Source: Bacteroides sp. 43_108
GTDB taxonomy: Bacteria > Bacteroidota > Bacteroidia > Bacteroidales > Bacteroidaceae
Direction of reading: 5' to 3'
DNA: 64,000 nucleotides
Assembly (NCBI GenBank): GCA_001915545.1
Contig: MNQS01000131.1
Coordinates: forward strand, 21,145-85,144
Shown here: positions 39,633 through 49,505 of the stretch, in pieces
Position numbering within the stretch: position 1 is the first letter of the stretch
How the letters are laid out: every line of letters starts with the position of its first letter
Notes under the pieces: generated by a model
Told to the model about the DNA's origin: nothing
Seen by the model: only the letters and a program-made list of their open reading frames with translations
The model's database searches: none
Made by a program: the position numbers and the translations under genes

Positions 39633-41411
39633 ATGAACATAAACCGTTCTTCACGCTTTGCGCCACTGATCATCGCCATAAGCGTAATTATAGGAATTTT
39701 AATCGGTACATTTTATGCAAACAGATTTTCAGGAAACAGACTGAACATTATAAATACGTCATCCAACAAACTGAACGATCTGTTGCATATCATCGATGAC
39801 CAATATGTTGACACGGTAAACATTGCCGACCTTGTGGAAAAGGCCATGCCTGAGATCCTTTCGGAATTGGATCCCCATTCTACATATATATCTGCGAAAG
39901 ACGCAAAAGAGGCAAATGAAGATCTCAAAGGAAGCTTCAGCGGCATCGGTATACAGTTTGTAATAAGAAAGGATACTATAAATATAACAAACATCATTAA
40001 GGGCGGTCCGTCTGAAAAAGTGGGACTTCTTGCCGGAGACAAGATCATATCTATCGATGACAAGAGCTTCGTAGGCAAAGTATGTACTAACGATGAAGCC
40101 ACATCCAGACTAAAAGGAGAAAAAGGCACAAATGTCAAGATTGGTGTCAAGAGAAACGGAGAAGCCAAACCGTTGTACTTCACAATCGAGAGAGGCGATA
40201 TTCCTGTAAAGAGTATAGATGCAACATACATGCTCAATGATGAATTGGGATATATTAAGGTGAACAAATTCGGTGAAACCACATATCCAGAATTCCTAAT
40301 GTCTCTTGCACAACTTGAACAAGAAGGCTTCAAGGGACTTGTCGTCGACCTCAGAGGCAACGGAGGAGGTTATCTCATATCTGCAATACAAATGGTAAAC
40401 GAATTCTTGCCGAAAGACAGACTTATTGTATACACAGAAGGACGCAAGTCAAAACGAGAAGACTACAGAAGCGACGGCAGAGGTTCATACCAGAATATAC
40501 CACTGATAGTTCTTACAGACGAAACTACAGCCAGTGCTGCAGAAATTTTCTCAGGTGCAATACAGGACAACGACCGCGGAATCATTGTAGGACGTAGAAC
40601 ATTCGGCAAGGGACTTGTTCAGCAACCGATAGAATTCCACGACGGTTCACTGATTCATCTTACCATTGCAAGATACTATACACCTTCTGGAAGATGCATA
40701 CAGAAACCATACGTCAACGGCGGAGGCAAGGACTATGCTCTTGATATTGTCACCAGATACCAGCATGGCGAATTCTTCAATGAAGACAGCATAAGGCAAA
40801 CCGGACAGAAATATACAACCAATCTCGGACGCACAGTATATGGCGGAGGAGGTATTATGCCTGACTATTTTGTTGCTGAAGATACAAGCGGACTAACATC
40901 TTACTACACAGAAGCTGTAACAAAAGGACTTATTTCGCAGTTCTGTTTCGATTTCACAGAAACGAACAGAAGCAACATGAAGGATTTGGACAGCATTGAC
41001 GATGTCATAACATATCTAAAATCACAGAGAGTGATAGACAAGTTCATAAGATTTGCGGATAAGAAGAATCTGAAACGCAGAAATCTTATGATAAGAAAGT
41101 CTTACCATCTTCTGCAGGATGCAATTTTCGGTTCTATCATTTACAATATGATGGACATGGAACCTTACATCCAATATCTCAACAGAAACGATAAAACAGT
41201 AGAGAAAGCAACAGAGCTGTACAAGGAAGGAAAAACAAAACCAACAGCACCTGTAGCAGAGGAAAGCAGTAAGAACAAAAAGAAGGCCTACACTTCTCCA
41301 ATATATGCAGGTTCCTATTTCCACATAGAATCAGGCAACATCAAATCAGTTGCAATAAACATCTCAACAAAAAATGACAAAAAAGGAAATTCGAACAAGC
41401 ATAAAGCGTGA
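39633..41411 (+). CDS. S41 carboxy-terminal processing protease
   Basis: Membrane-anchored periplasmic protease of 592 residues. An N-terminal anchor (FAPLIIAISVIIGILIGTF) is followed by a PDZ domain (GIGIQFVIRK to VGLLAGDKIISIDD, about residues 100-185) and the catalytic core: the Ser in DETTASAAEIFSGA near residue 300 and the Lys in RTFGKGLVQQPIEF. The C-terminal 150 residues include the helical QRVIDKFIRFAD region and a Lys-rich tail. Its end overlaps the next gene by 38 bp, suggesting translational coupling. Confidence 0.92.
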   Translation: MNINRSSRFAPLIIAISVIIGILIGTFYANRFSGNRLNIINTSSNKLNDLLHIIDDQYVDTVNIADLVEKAMPEILSELDPHSTYISAKDAKEANEDLKGSFSGIGIQFVIRKDTINITNIIKGGPSEKVGLLAGDKIISIDDKSFVGKVCTNDEATSRLKGEKGTNVKIGVKRNGEAKPLYFTIERGDIPVKSIDATYMLNDELGYIKVNKFGETTYPEFLMSLAQLEQEGFKGLVVDLRGNGGGYLISAIQMVNEFLPKDRLIVYTEGRKSKREDYRSDGRGSYQNIPLIVLTDETTASAAEIFSGAIQDNDRGIIVGRRTFGKGLVQQPIEFHDGSLIHLTIARYYTPSGRCIQKPYVNGGGKDYALDIVTRYQHGEFFNEDSIRQTGQKYTTNLGRTVYGGGGIMPDYFVAEDTSGLTSYYTEAVTKGLISQFCFDFTETNRSNMKDLDSIDDVITYLKSQRVIDKFIRFADKKNLKRRNLMIRKSYHLLQDAIFGSIIYNMMDMEPYIQYLNRNDKTVEKATELYKEGKTKPTAPVAEESSKNKKKAYTSPIYAGSYFHIESGNIKSVAINISTKNDKKGNSNKHKA

Positions 41412-41901
41412 GAAAGCACTTTACAGCAAAGAGCAACTTATAGAAATGTCTGTTCCAGTAATATCAAAACTGGAACAGACATTTGAATTTCAAAAAGCAA
41501 AGTGTATTCTTTTGTACCACTCACTTCCTGATGAAGTTTGCACGCATGAAGCAATTGAAATATGGAGCAAACAAAAGACAATCATTCTTCCAGTCGTTTG
41601 CGACGACAATCTTGAACTCCGAAGATATACAAAGACAGAAGACATGCACACCGGTGATTTCGGAATTTTAGAACCGGACAACAACACCATTACTGACTAC
41701 TCCATGATAGATCTCGCAGTTATTCCGGGTGTAGCATTCGACTCTTCCTGCAACAGATTAGGACGTGGCAAGGGATACTACGACAGACTTCTCCCAAAGC
41801 TCCATTGTCCGAAAATCGGAATATGCTTTAAGTTTCAGTTCGTAGACAGCATACCTGCAGAACCGCATGACATACTTATGGACAAAATAATTTTCGGATA
41901 A
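41374..41901 (+). CDS. 5-formyltetrahydrofolate cyclo-ligase
   Basis: ATP-dependent enzyme returning 5-formyl-THF to the folate pool as methenyl-THF; 175 residues. Motifs: MTKKEIRTSIKREKALYS at the N-terminus, LYHSLPDEV, and the C-terminal PGVAFDSSCNRLGRGKGYYDR, which holds the nucleotide-binding glycines. It starts inside the S41 protease gene (38-bp overlap, different frame). The other folate gene in the window, folD, is far away at 61427. Confidence 0.93.
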   Translation: MTKKEIRTSIKREKALYSKEQLIEMSVPVISKLEQTFEFQKAKCILLYHSLPDEVCTHEAIEIWSKQKTIILPVVCDDNLELRRYTKTEDMHTGDFGILEPDNNTITDYSMIDLAVIPGVAFDSSCNRLGRGKGYYDRLLPKLHCPKIGICFKFQFVDSIPAEPHDILMDKIIFG

Positions 41902-41957
41902 GCAGAGACCATAAATACAAGCCCGCGAAACAGTTGTTGAATACGCACACAAAAAAT

Positions 41958-42040
41958 TATCCCCTTAACTTTGTTTGGGTCTTTGACGAAGTACAAGATT
42001 AAAGAATTAATGACCAAAACAAAATCAAGGGGATAGTTTT
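41958..42040. terminator. Long hairpin between convergent genes
   Basis: TATCCCCTT (41958-41966) pairs with AAGGGGATA (42027-42035), and pairing continues inward with mismatches over about 15 more bases (TTTGTTTGGGTC with GACCAAAACAAA). A-rich on the left and TTTT on the right, so it can terminate both the folate gene and the leftward dehydrogenase. Confidence 0.7.
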
Positions 42041-42112
42041 ATTCATACGGCAGTCACTGAAAGCGAAATACAAATGCTTCGTGACTACAAATCCTTAAGC
42101 TATTGCTCAGAA

Positions 42113-43288
42113 TCATCTATTGGCAAGCTCAAGAATCTGCCTTGTCATATCCTTTGTCAAAGGAACGTAATTTCCAATGATTTCACCTTTGTTCGCATGA
42201 AGGTTTCTGACCAATGCATCTATATCAGGATTGTCCACACCGAGCTCATGCATAGTCACAGGCAAGCCCAACGATTTCCAGAATTCACGAAGCTTGTTGA
42301 TACCCAACGCTATAACATCATCATTAAGATAATTCGGCGAAACTCCCAAAACTCTTATTGAAAGCTGTTTGGCCTTCGAAGGATTGATCTTTGAAGTAAA
42401 TTCCATCCATGCAGGGAAAATTACTGATAAACCTGCACCATGAGTCACTCCGTACATTGAACTTATCTCATGTTCGATGAAATGAGAACTCCAATCCTCT
42501 ATTCTGCCTATTCCACAAGTACCATTATGCGCAATGTTTCCTGCCCACATGAGATTAGCCCTTGCATCGTAATTCTCCGGATCAGCCATAACCTTCGGTG
42601 CCTCTTCCATTATCGATTCAAGTATTCCTTCACAAAGACGATCACTGATACCGACAGCTTCAGAATTAGTGAAATAGCGTTCAAATATATGCACCATCAT
42701 GTCACATATACCGCACGCAGTCTGATAAGGCGACAAGGTAAATGTGAGTTCTGGATTCATAATTGAAAATACAGGTCTCAAATGGTCCGGACATCTTAAA
42801 CTCAACTTCTGCATTGTAGATATGTTGGTAATTACAGAGTTGCCTGAACCTTCACTTCCAGCAGCAGGAATAGTCAACACAACACCAAGAGGCATAGCTT
42901 TCTGTATTACAGATTTGCCGACATAGAAATCCCAAAAATCGCCGTCATATAAAGCTCCGCAAGCTATACCCTTTGCAGTATCAATTGTTGATCCGCCGCC
43001 AACAGGCAGAAGAAAATCTATTCCTTCTTCACGAACCATCTTTATACCCTCTCTCACCTTGTCATCCTCGGGATTAGGTTTCACACCGCCCAATTCCGTA
43101 TACACAAGTCCAGCCTTAGTCAACGAATCCTTAACTCTGTCCAGAAGTCCGCTTCTCACAACTGAACCGCCACCATATACAATAAGTATTTTTTTTGCAC
43201 CATATTTGCAACACAGCTCACCAACCTTTTCTTCTGTTCCCTTTCCAAAAACAAAATTGGTTGGACTGCAGAACGTGAAATTTTCCAT
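42113..43288 (-). CDS. Iron-containing alcohol dehydrogenase (YqhD/butanol dehydrogenase type)
   Basis: Group III NAD(P)-dependent alcohol or aldehyde oxidoreductase of about 391 residues. The nucleotide loop is GGGSTIDTAKGIACG near residue 95; metal-site histidines lie in MMVHIFERYF and in HEISSMYGVTHGAGLSVIFP. The start MENFTFCSPTNFVFGKG at 43288 is preferred; an ATG three codons earlier is also possible. Members reduce short-chain aldehydes, often detoxifying methylglyoxal or furfural. It is monocistronic, with a -7 box at 43407. Confidence 0.9.
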   Translation of the reverse strand: MENFTFCSPTNFVFGKGTEEKVGELCCKYGAKKILIVYGGGSVVRSGLLDRVKDSLTKAGLVYTELGGVKPNPEDDKVREGIKMVREEGIDFLLPVGGGSTIDTAKGIACGALYDGDFWDFYVGKSVIQKAMPLGVVLTIPAAGSEGSGNSVITNISTMQKLSLRCPDHLRPVFSIMNPELTFTLSPYQTACGICDMMVHIFERYFTNSEAVGISDRLCEGILESIMEEAPKVMADPENYDARANLMWAGNIAHNGTCGIGRIEDWSSHFIEHEISSMYGVTHGAGLSVIFPAWMEFTSKINPSKAKQLSIRVLGVSPNYLNDDVIALGINKLREFWKSLGLPVTMHELGVDNPDIDALVRNLHANKGEIIGNYVPLTKDMTRQILELANR

Positions 43289-43406
43289 AACTTTCAAAAT
43301 TTACAATATAACTAATACATTATCAAAAGACTATACTGAATCTGAAACACTATTCAATACAACCTCAAACAATTGTAAACACGTCAGATTACAAATTCTT
43401 CGGGTG

Positions 43407-43414
43407 CAAATATA
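43407..43414 (-). promoter_or_regulatory. -7 box (TATATTTG) for alcohol dehydrogenase
   Basis: Minus-strand TATATTTG, about 120 bp upstream of the dehydrogenase start. The rest of the 43289-43540 interval holds no recognisable gene. Confidence 0.45.
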
Positions 43415-43540
43415 TTACGCAGAATCCATTATTTCATAATCGGCGACATTATTATCATTTAAAAAGAATCAAAAATTGCAACAATCCAGCTCACATACAT
43501 TAACAAATTGCACAAAACAAGCTCCATCATCCGAACGTAT

Positions 43541-43596
43541 AAAAACAAAACTGCTCCATGGTGAACGCCCCAACAAGCGTTAAACCATGAAGCAGT
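43541..43596 (-). terminator. Terminator after the efflux operon
   Basis: CTGCTCCATGGT pairs with ACCATGAAGCAG around inner AACGC/GCGTT (43551-43595). Reading leftward it runs into CAGTTTTGTTTTTA. Confidence 0.8.
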
Positions 43597-43665
43597 ACCT
43601 CAACAAAGAGACTCAACAAACATGCCTTTCACAGGCATCATCCAAATATGTAAAACATAAAAGCA

Positions 43666-45030
43666 TTATTCACAACCGCCGCCCAATGCCGTATAGAGGT
43701 TCACCATTGACTGACACTTTGTAAATGTGTCAGTAATTACGTTGAGCTTAGCATTCAGCAACGACTGCTGAGCACTCAACACCTCGAGATATGTTGCATT
43801 GCCTGTTTTATACAAAGCCTCTGCAGTGTCGACTGTTCTCTGCAATTCACCACACTGTTTTGCGTGATTCTCGAGAGTTTTCTCAACGGACTCCACCGCA
43901 TACAACGCATCATTAACTTCTTGTCCAGCATCAAGTATTGCCTGCTTGTAATTTAGCAGTGCAATCTTCTCTTCGTCTTGTGAAACCCTCAGATTCGACA
44001 CCAGCTTACCCCTATTGAATATAGGTTGCGAAAGCGAAGCCAATGCTGAAAGAATCCATCCGCCAGGATTGCTTACTGCCTGCCCAAGAGAATTTGTCCA
44101 GCCGGCACTTCCCGACAATGTCAGACTCGGATAAAATGCAGAGTGTGCCTGATTAGTGCTATAATAAGCTCCGGCCAGCTCCATCTCAGCCTGCACTACG
44201 TCAGGTCTCTTTGAAAGAAGCCTCAGCGGCACACCAGCATTTATTTTTTGCGTGAAAACCTGTTCATCCAGCTTTACGCGCTCGATGTCTCTGGAAGTCA
44301 TTCCGAGAAGAGTACACAAAGAGTTTTCTGCTTCTCTCTCCTGCCTCAGCAGATCATTGTGGCTTGCCTGCAGTTCATACAGGCTGGCTTTCGCCTGAGT
44401 GAGAGCATTCTCTGTTTCTTCGCCAACCTTAAGTTTTGAAGCGATAGTCCTCACCTGTTCCTCCCACAAATTCAAAGTGGCAGAGCTCACATCAATCTGC
44501 TCGTCAAGCATAAGCAACGTATAATATCCGTTGGCAATGGAAGCTATCAGTTCCGAACGCACCACCTGCACATAAGCTTGCTGCAGGAGTTCAGCCTGAG
44601 TTTCCTTTTTAGCATTACGCAGATTGCCGAAGAGATCAACTTCCCAACTTGCCTCAACAGGAAGTTCATACGTCTTCACAGCCTTTCCTCCATCGGTACT
44701 GTTCAGAGCACCATTTGGAGAAAATGTCAAGGAAGGCAGAAATGCCAGTTTTGCAGCTTTAAGCTGTGCCTTGGCCTGATCAACCCTCAACATAGCCACG
44801 AGCATATCACGGTTGTTGCCCAAACCATATTCTATAAGTTCTTGCAGGTGACCATCAGAAAACATCTCTCGCCAGGAAATGTCACCCAACGAAGTCGTAT
44901 CGGTTGCCGTTGCCAGAGGCTCTCTGTACAGACTGTCCAGCGGCAGTTCCTCAGGACGTTCGTAACTGCTGTAGATGCGGCACCCAGACAACAAGGCTGC
45001 ACCCACCATCATTAATATTATCTTCTTCAT
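43666..45030 (-). CDS. NodT/TolC-family outer-membrane efflux lipoprotein
   Basis: Outer-membrane channel of an RND efflux pump, 454 residues. The signal carries a lipobox (ALLSGC at residues 12-17). Two repeated outer-membrane efflux domains show the coiled-coil helices (AAKLAFLPSLTFSPNG; RVDQAKAQLKAAK; SKRPDVVQAEMELAGAYY; GNATYLEVLSAQQSLLNAKL). The start overlaps the end of the RND permease gene by 4 bp, showing tight coupling. It is the last gene of the operon. Confidence 0.92.
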   Translation of the reverse strand: MKKIILMMVGAALLSGCRIYSSYERPEELPLDSLYREPLATATDTTSLGDISWREMFSDGHLQELIEYGLGNNRDMLVAMLRVDQAKAQLKAAKLAFLPSLTFSPNGALNSTDGGKAVKTYELPVEASWEVDLFGNLRNAKKETQAELLQQAYVQVVRSELIASIANGYYTLLMLDEQIDVSSATLNLWEEQVRTIASKLKVGEETENALTQAKASLYELQASHNDLLRQEREAENSLCTLLGMTSRDIERVKLDEQVFTQKINAGVPLRLLSKRPDVVQAEMELAGAYYSTNQAHSAFYPSLTLSGSAGWTNSLGQAVSNPGGWILSALASLSQPIFNRGKLVSNLRVSQDEEKIALLNYKQAILDAGQEVNDALYAVESVEKTLENHAKQCGELQRTVDTAEALYKTGNATYLEVLSAQQSLLNAKLNVITDTFTKCQSMVNLYTALGGGCE

Positions 45031-48000
45031 AGATTTCTGTCTTGTTTACGTTTACCCATAACACGTTCTTCAATGTACTGGAAAACAATGAAGAATACAG
45101 GAGTTACAAAGAGCAGTGCCACCGTACCGATAATCATACCTCCTACTGCACCCACTCCCAGCGAACGGTTTCCGTTAGCACCGACGCCAGATGCCACCAT
45201 CAGAGGCAAAAGTCCGAATACCATTGTCAGTGCTGTCATCAGGATAGGTCTGAGACGCACCGATGACGCACTCATTGCAGCCTGCGCAAGCGTCATGCCC
45301 GCCTTACGTCTTTCTGTTGCATACTCCGTAAGCAATATGGCCGTTTTAGAAAGCAGACCTATAAGCATGATCAGGCCCGTTTGCAGATAAATATTGTTCT
45401 CTATGCCCCACATACGTGCGAAAAAGAAACTTCCCATAAGACCGAACGGCACAGAAAGTATGACAGCAAGCGGCACAAAGAGGCTTTCATACAAGGCACA
45501 CAATATCAGATATATGAACAGTATGCACACTGCATAAATTATGACAGTGTCGTGCGAATTCGCCATCTGTTCCTCCTCGCGTGTCATTCCTGAAAACTCG
45601 TATCCGTAGCCCGTCGGAAGGGTCTGCGCTGCTACCTCGCTCACAGCGTTGATCACATCTCCAGAACTATATCCGTCGGCAGGCATACCCTGTACATTTA
45701 TGGAAGAGAACATGTTGAATCTTGTCAGCGATTCAGATCCATAAGTCTTTGTCAATGTGACGAAGCGGCTCACAGGAGCCATACCTCCAGAAGTCTTTAC
45801 ATATATGTTGTCCAACGACTGCATGCTCTTTCTGCTGTCCGAAGGCGCCTGTATGATCACTCGGTAAAGTTTTGTGAAGCGGTTGAAGTTCGAAGCATAT
45901 ACACTGCCGTAATATCCGGAAAGCACATCGAGAACATTCTCGGTAGTAATTCCAGCTCTCTGGCACTGCGCCTCATCAACATCCACTCTGTACTGAGGAA
46001 AGTTCGCACTGAACGAAGTATAAGCCATCTGGATTTCAGGCCTCTGATTGAGAGCGGCAATGAAATCGTTTGCCACACTGCTCAATGCATCAATACCCTT
46101 ACCGTTCTTGTCCTGCAGGTACAGTTCGAAGCTGTTGCCCGTCCCGTAACCGGAAATCATAGGAGGAGAAAACACGAATATCTTTGCATTCTTGATATGC
46201 GCCGTACGTTTGTAGATTTCCTCAGATATGGCATCCACACTGTTTTCCTTACCAGGACGCTCATCCCAATGTTTCAGCTTGACAATGAACATACCATGCG
46301 AAGCACCACTTCCAGACCCCATACCGAAACCGGCCACCTTATTGAAGTTCTCTATCTGCGGAATCTCCTTCAGTTCCTTCTCCACTTCACCCATGATCGA
46401 TACAGTTTCCGACAATGTACTTCCGGCTGGAGCATCCAGGCTCACAAATATAGAACCCGTATCTTCCGAAGGAACCAATCCCGTCTTTGTCGTGCTCATC
46501 AGATAGAACAGCAATCCTGCCGCACCGCACAGCATGGCCCCGGCCAGCCACTTACGTCTAAGGAAAAACTTCACTCCTTCCTTGTACTTCATGACCATAC
46601 GTCTGAAAGCCGTATCTAAAGCCATTCTGAAGCGGGTTGAGAATTCAGGTTTCTTACCGTCGACCACTATTTCGTTAGGACGCAAAATGAGGGCACACAT
46701 CGCCGGCGACAACGTAAGTGCATTGATTGCAGAAATACCTACTGCCACAGCCATCGTCAGACCGAACTGCGTATAGAACACTCCAGAAGTACCTCCCATA
46801 AAAGATACCGGCACAAACACAGCCATGAATACAAGCGTGGAAGTCACAATAGCCGAAGCAATGCCGTTCATCGCGTCAACCGACGCCTTGTAAGGCGACC
46901 TGTATCCTTCGTCGAAACGCGTCTGCACCGCCTCCACCACAATTATGGCATCATCGACAATCGTACCGATGGCAAGTACCAAGGCAAACAGCGTAAGCAG
47001 GTTTATACTGAAGCCCATCAGATACAAAGTGGCAAACGTACCTATCAGCGAAACGAATATGCTTATCGTAGGAATCAATGTAGAACGCGGATTCTGCAAA
47101 AACACGTAAACCACCAGCACAACGAGCACAATCGCCTCCAAAAGCGTCTTGACAACCTCATCAATCGAAGCATCGAGGAAGTTCTTCGTACTCATAAGCT
47201 CCACAATCTCCATGTCTTCAGGAAGATTCTCGCGCAGCTCGTCGAGATATGCATTTATTTCTGTAATAATCTCGTTTGCATTTGTTCTGGCTGTCTGGTT
47301 AATCATACACATTGTTCCAGGTGCACCATTGACAGAACCTGTATAAGTATAACTTTGAGAACCCAGTTCCACAGTTGCAATATCCTTCAGCTTAAGCACC
47401 CTGCCGTCGCTGAATGCCTTTATGATGATCTCCTCAAACTCAGTTTCATTTTCCAGACGTCCGCGATACTTCAACGTATACTGGTACACATTCTTTGAGT
47501 CCTCACCTATAGTACCCGTAGACGCCTCAATGTTCTGGCTCGCAAGCGCAGCCTCCACATCTGAAGGTTCGAGTTCGTACTGCGCCATCACGTCCGGCTT
47601 GAGCCATATACGCATGGCGTAGTCGCCACCCATCACATTCACCTCGCCCACTCCTGATATACGCTGTATCTGAGGCTTCACGTTTATGGTGAGATAGTTG
47701 GTAAGGAACGTCTCGTCGTAAGTACCGTTAGGACTATACAACCCGAACATCATGAGCGTACTGCTCTGTCGCTTCATTGTCGTTACACCCACCTTGGTCA
47801 CCTCAGCAGGAAGAAGCGACGTAGCCGTAGAAACCTTATTCTGCACGTTGACGGCCGCCATGTCCGGATCGCTTCCCTGCTTGAAATATACCGTAATTTC
47901 GGCACTACCGGTGTTGCTGGCAGTCGAGGTCATATACGTCATGTTCTCCACACCGTTTATAGCCTCTTCCAGAGGTACGATGACACTCTTCTGCACAGCC

Positions 48001-48167
48001 TCGGCATTCGCACCGCTGTACGTGGTCGACACACGTATGGTTGGAGGCGCAATGTCAGGATACTGCTCGACCGAAAGCGAATAAAGTCCAATCAATCCTG
48101 CCATCAATATAACGACAGAGATTACAATCGACAATATAGGCCGGTCAATGAAAGTTTTCAGCTTCAT
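45027..48167 (-). CDS. HAE1-type RND multidrug efflux permease
   Basis: Proton-driven inner-membrane pump of 1046 residues, AcrB length. It begins KTFIDRPILSIVISVVIL, the first helix, followed by the porter domain (VEQYPDIAPPTIRVSTTYSG). In helix 4, LAIGTIVDDAIIVVEAV near residues 400-412 holds the paired Asp residues of proton relay. A second half repeats the fold (TGLIMLIGLLSKTAILLTEYA). Substrates cannot be told. It sits between the adaptor (3-bp gap) and the outer-membrane channel (4-bp overlap). Confidence 0.95.
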   Translation of the reverse strand: MKLKTFIDRPILSIVISVVILMAGLIGLYSLSVEQYPDIAPPTIRVSTTYSGANAEAVQKSVIVPLEEAINGVENMTYMTSTASNTGSAEITVYFKQGSDPDMAAVNVQNKVSTATSLLPAEVTKVGVTTMKRQSSTLMMFGLYSPNGTYDETFLTNYLTINVKPQIQRISGVGEVNVMGGDYAMRIWLKPDVMAQYELEPSDVEAALASQNIEASTGTIGEDSKNVYQYTLKYRGRLENETEFEEIIIKAFSDGRVLKLKDIATVELGSQSYTYTGSVNGAPGTMCMINQTARTNANEIITEINAYLDELRENLPEDMEIVELMSTKNFLDASIDEVVKTLLEAIVLVVLVVYVFLQNPRSTLIPTISIFVSLIGTFATLYLMGFSINLLTLFALVLAIGTIVDDAIIVVEAVQTRFDEGYRSPYKASVDAMNGIASAIVTSTLVFMAVFVPVSFMGGTSGVFYTQFGLTMAVAVGISAINALTLSPAMCALILRPNEIVVDGKKPEFSTRFRMALDTAFRRMVMKYKEGVKFFLRRKWLAGAMLCGAAGLLFYLMSTTKTGLVPSEDTGSIFVSLDAPAGSTLSETVSIMGEVEKELKEIPQIENFNKVAGFGMGSGSGASHGMFIVKLKHWDERPGKENSVDAISEEIYKRTAHIKNAKIFVFSPPMISGYGTGNSFELYLQDKNGKGIDALSSVANDFIAALNQRPEIQMAYTSFSANFPQYRVDVDEAQCQRAGITTENVLDVLSGYYGSVYASNFNRFTKLYRVIIQAPSDSRKSMQSLDNIYVKTSGGMAPVSRFVTLTKTYGSESLTRFNMFSSINVQGMPADGYSSGDVINAVSEVAAQTLPTGYGYEFSGMTREEEQMANSHDTVIIYAVCILFIYLILCALYESLFVPLAVILSVPFGLMGSFFFARMWGIENNIYLQTGLIMLIGLLSKTAILLTEYATERRKAGMTLAQAAMSASSVRLRPILMTALTMVFGLLPLMVASGVGANGNRSLGVGAVGGMIIGTVALLFVTPVFFIVFQYIEERVMGKRKQDRNL

Positions 48168-48170
48168 ATC

Positions 48171-49304
48171 TTACGCCTCCCCTCCTTTTTCTTTTTTGCC
48201 GGTACCAGACGAAACAACGGTTGCACCGTCGCGCAGCAGGCCTGCGCCTTCCGATACTACAACATCGCCCGCCTTCAATCCCGATTCGACAATGTATTCC
48301 TTGCCGTCATTGATTTCAAACACCTCAATAGGTGTAGAGACCGCCTTGCCGTCGACAACCTTATAGGCAAAAATGCGGTCTTGTATCTCGTAAGTTGCAC
48401 CCTGCGGAATTATTATACACTGCTTGCGCTCGTAAGGAATCACAATGTTTGCCTGTCCACCGCTCATAAGCCTCTTGTCGTCATTGCTGAAAACAGCACG
48501 CATGCTGACCGTGCCCGTAGTCTTGTCGATGATGCCGCTTACAACGTCTATGCGTCCTTTCTGCTGATAGATTGATCCGTCGTTAAGCTTCAGCGATACC
48601 TGAGGAAACGATTTCAGCGCCTCGTCGAGTGAACCGTACTGCGAAGTCAATGCCAGAATCTGTTTTTCGGTCAGAGAAAAATAGGCGTACATGCTCGAAT
48701 TGTCAGAAACGGTTATCAATGCATCCGTCATAGACGAACTGACAAGCGCACCTATGCGGTACTCTGTCATACCTGCGTACCCGTCAACAGGACTCTTCAC
48801 TTCCGTATAGGAAAGATTGTTCTGAGCATCCGTCAATTCAGCGCGGGCCTGCATCAGATTAGCCTCTGCGCTTTTGTAATCGTTCTGAGCCGTGCGCAGT
48901 TCGAAGTCTGAAATGACCTTGTCGCTGTAAAGCAGTTTCTTGCCCTCAAGAGTCTGCTTGGCAGTAGCCTCGTTAGCCTCAGCAACAGCCACAGCTGCCT
49001 TCGCTTTCTGCAACGCGGCCTTATAAGGCACCTGATCGATCACGAAAAGCACCTGTCCCTTGTGCACACGCGCACCTTCTTCCACACATACCTGTGTAAT
49101 AGTACCAGATACCTGCGGTCTGACATCCACATCCTGCTTACCTTCAATAACGGCAGGATAACTGACCGAAAGCTGACGGTCTTCCTTTTTCAATGTCATC
49201 AGCGGATAGTCTCCGCCACCATTGTCTTGCTTCTTTTCCGATGTACAACTAAACAGAAAAGAAAAGCAGGCAAATCCTAACACAATAATACTTTTTACGT
49301 TCAT
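48171..49304 (-). CDS. RND efflux periplasmic adaptor lipoprotein
   Basis: Membrane fusion protein linking pump and channel, about 377 residues. The ATG at 49304 begins a lipoprotein signal (IIVLGFACFSFLFSC); earlier in-frame starts at 49346 and 49322 add residues before the signal. Features are the lipoyl halves (VRPQVSGTITQVCVEEGARVHKGQVLFVID and TEVKSPVDGYAGMTEYRIG), a coiled-coil hairpin between them, and the beta-barrel and membrane-proximal domain. It is the first gene of the three-gene operon and faces an AraC regulator transcribed away from it. Confidence 0.92.
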   Translation of the reverse strand: MNVKSIIVLGFACFSFLFSCTSEKKQDNGGGDYPLMTLKKEDRQLSVSYPAVIEGKQDVDVRPQVSGTITQVCVEEGARVHKGQVLFVIDQVPYKAALQKAKAAVAVAEANEATAKQTLEGKKLLYSDKVISDFELRTAQNDYKSAEANLMQARAELTDAQNNLSYTEVKSPVDGYAGMTEYRIGALVSSSMTDALITVSDNSSMYAYFSLTEKQILALTSQYGSLDEALKSFPQVSLKLNDGSIYQQKGRIDVVSGIIDKTTGTVSMRAVFSNDDKRLMSGGQANIVIPYERKQCIIIPQGATYEIQDRIFAYKVVDGKAVSTPIEVFEINDGKEYIVESGLKAGDVVVSEGAGLLRDGATVVSSGTGKKEKGGEA

Positions 49305-49442
49305 TTTACTTGAATTTGTCATTTGATGGTGTAAAGTAAGAGACACATTCCAATAAAAATCTTGTTCAAAATGCTCAAAAATTTGTTCAAGTCGGCACGA
49401 TTAGTATTTGTTAGCAAATGATTTGTCTATTTGGCACAAGTA

Positions 49443-49475
49443 TTTGATGAATACAGACATTTTTCTATAAATTTG
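49443..49475 (+). promoter_or_regulatory. Promoter for AraC regulator
   Basis: TTTG (49443-49446) and TAAATTTG (49468-49475) are spaced 21 bp, matching both Bacteroidales boxes. The ATG at 49506 is 30 bp downstream, while the farther in-frame ATG at 49431 is upstream of the promoter. Confidence 0.65.
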
Positions 49476-49505
49476 CACAAAACACCAAACTTTCTGACAT
49501 ACAAT

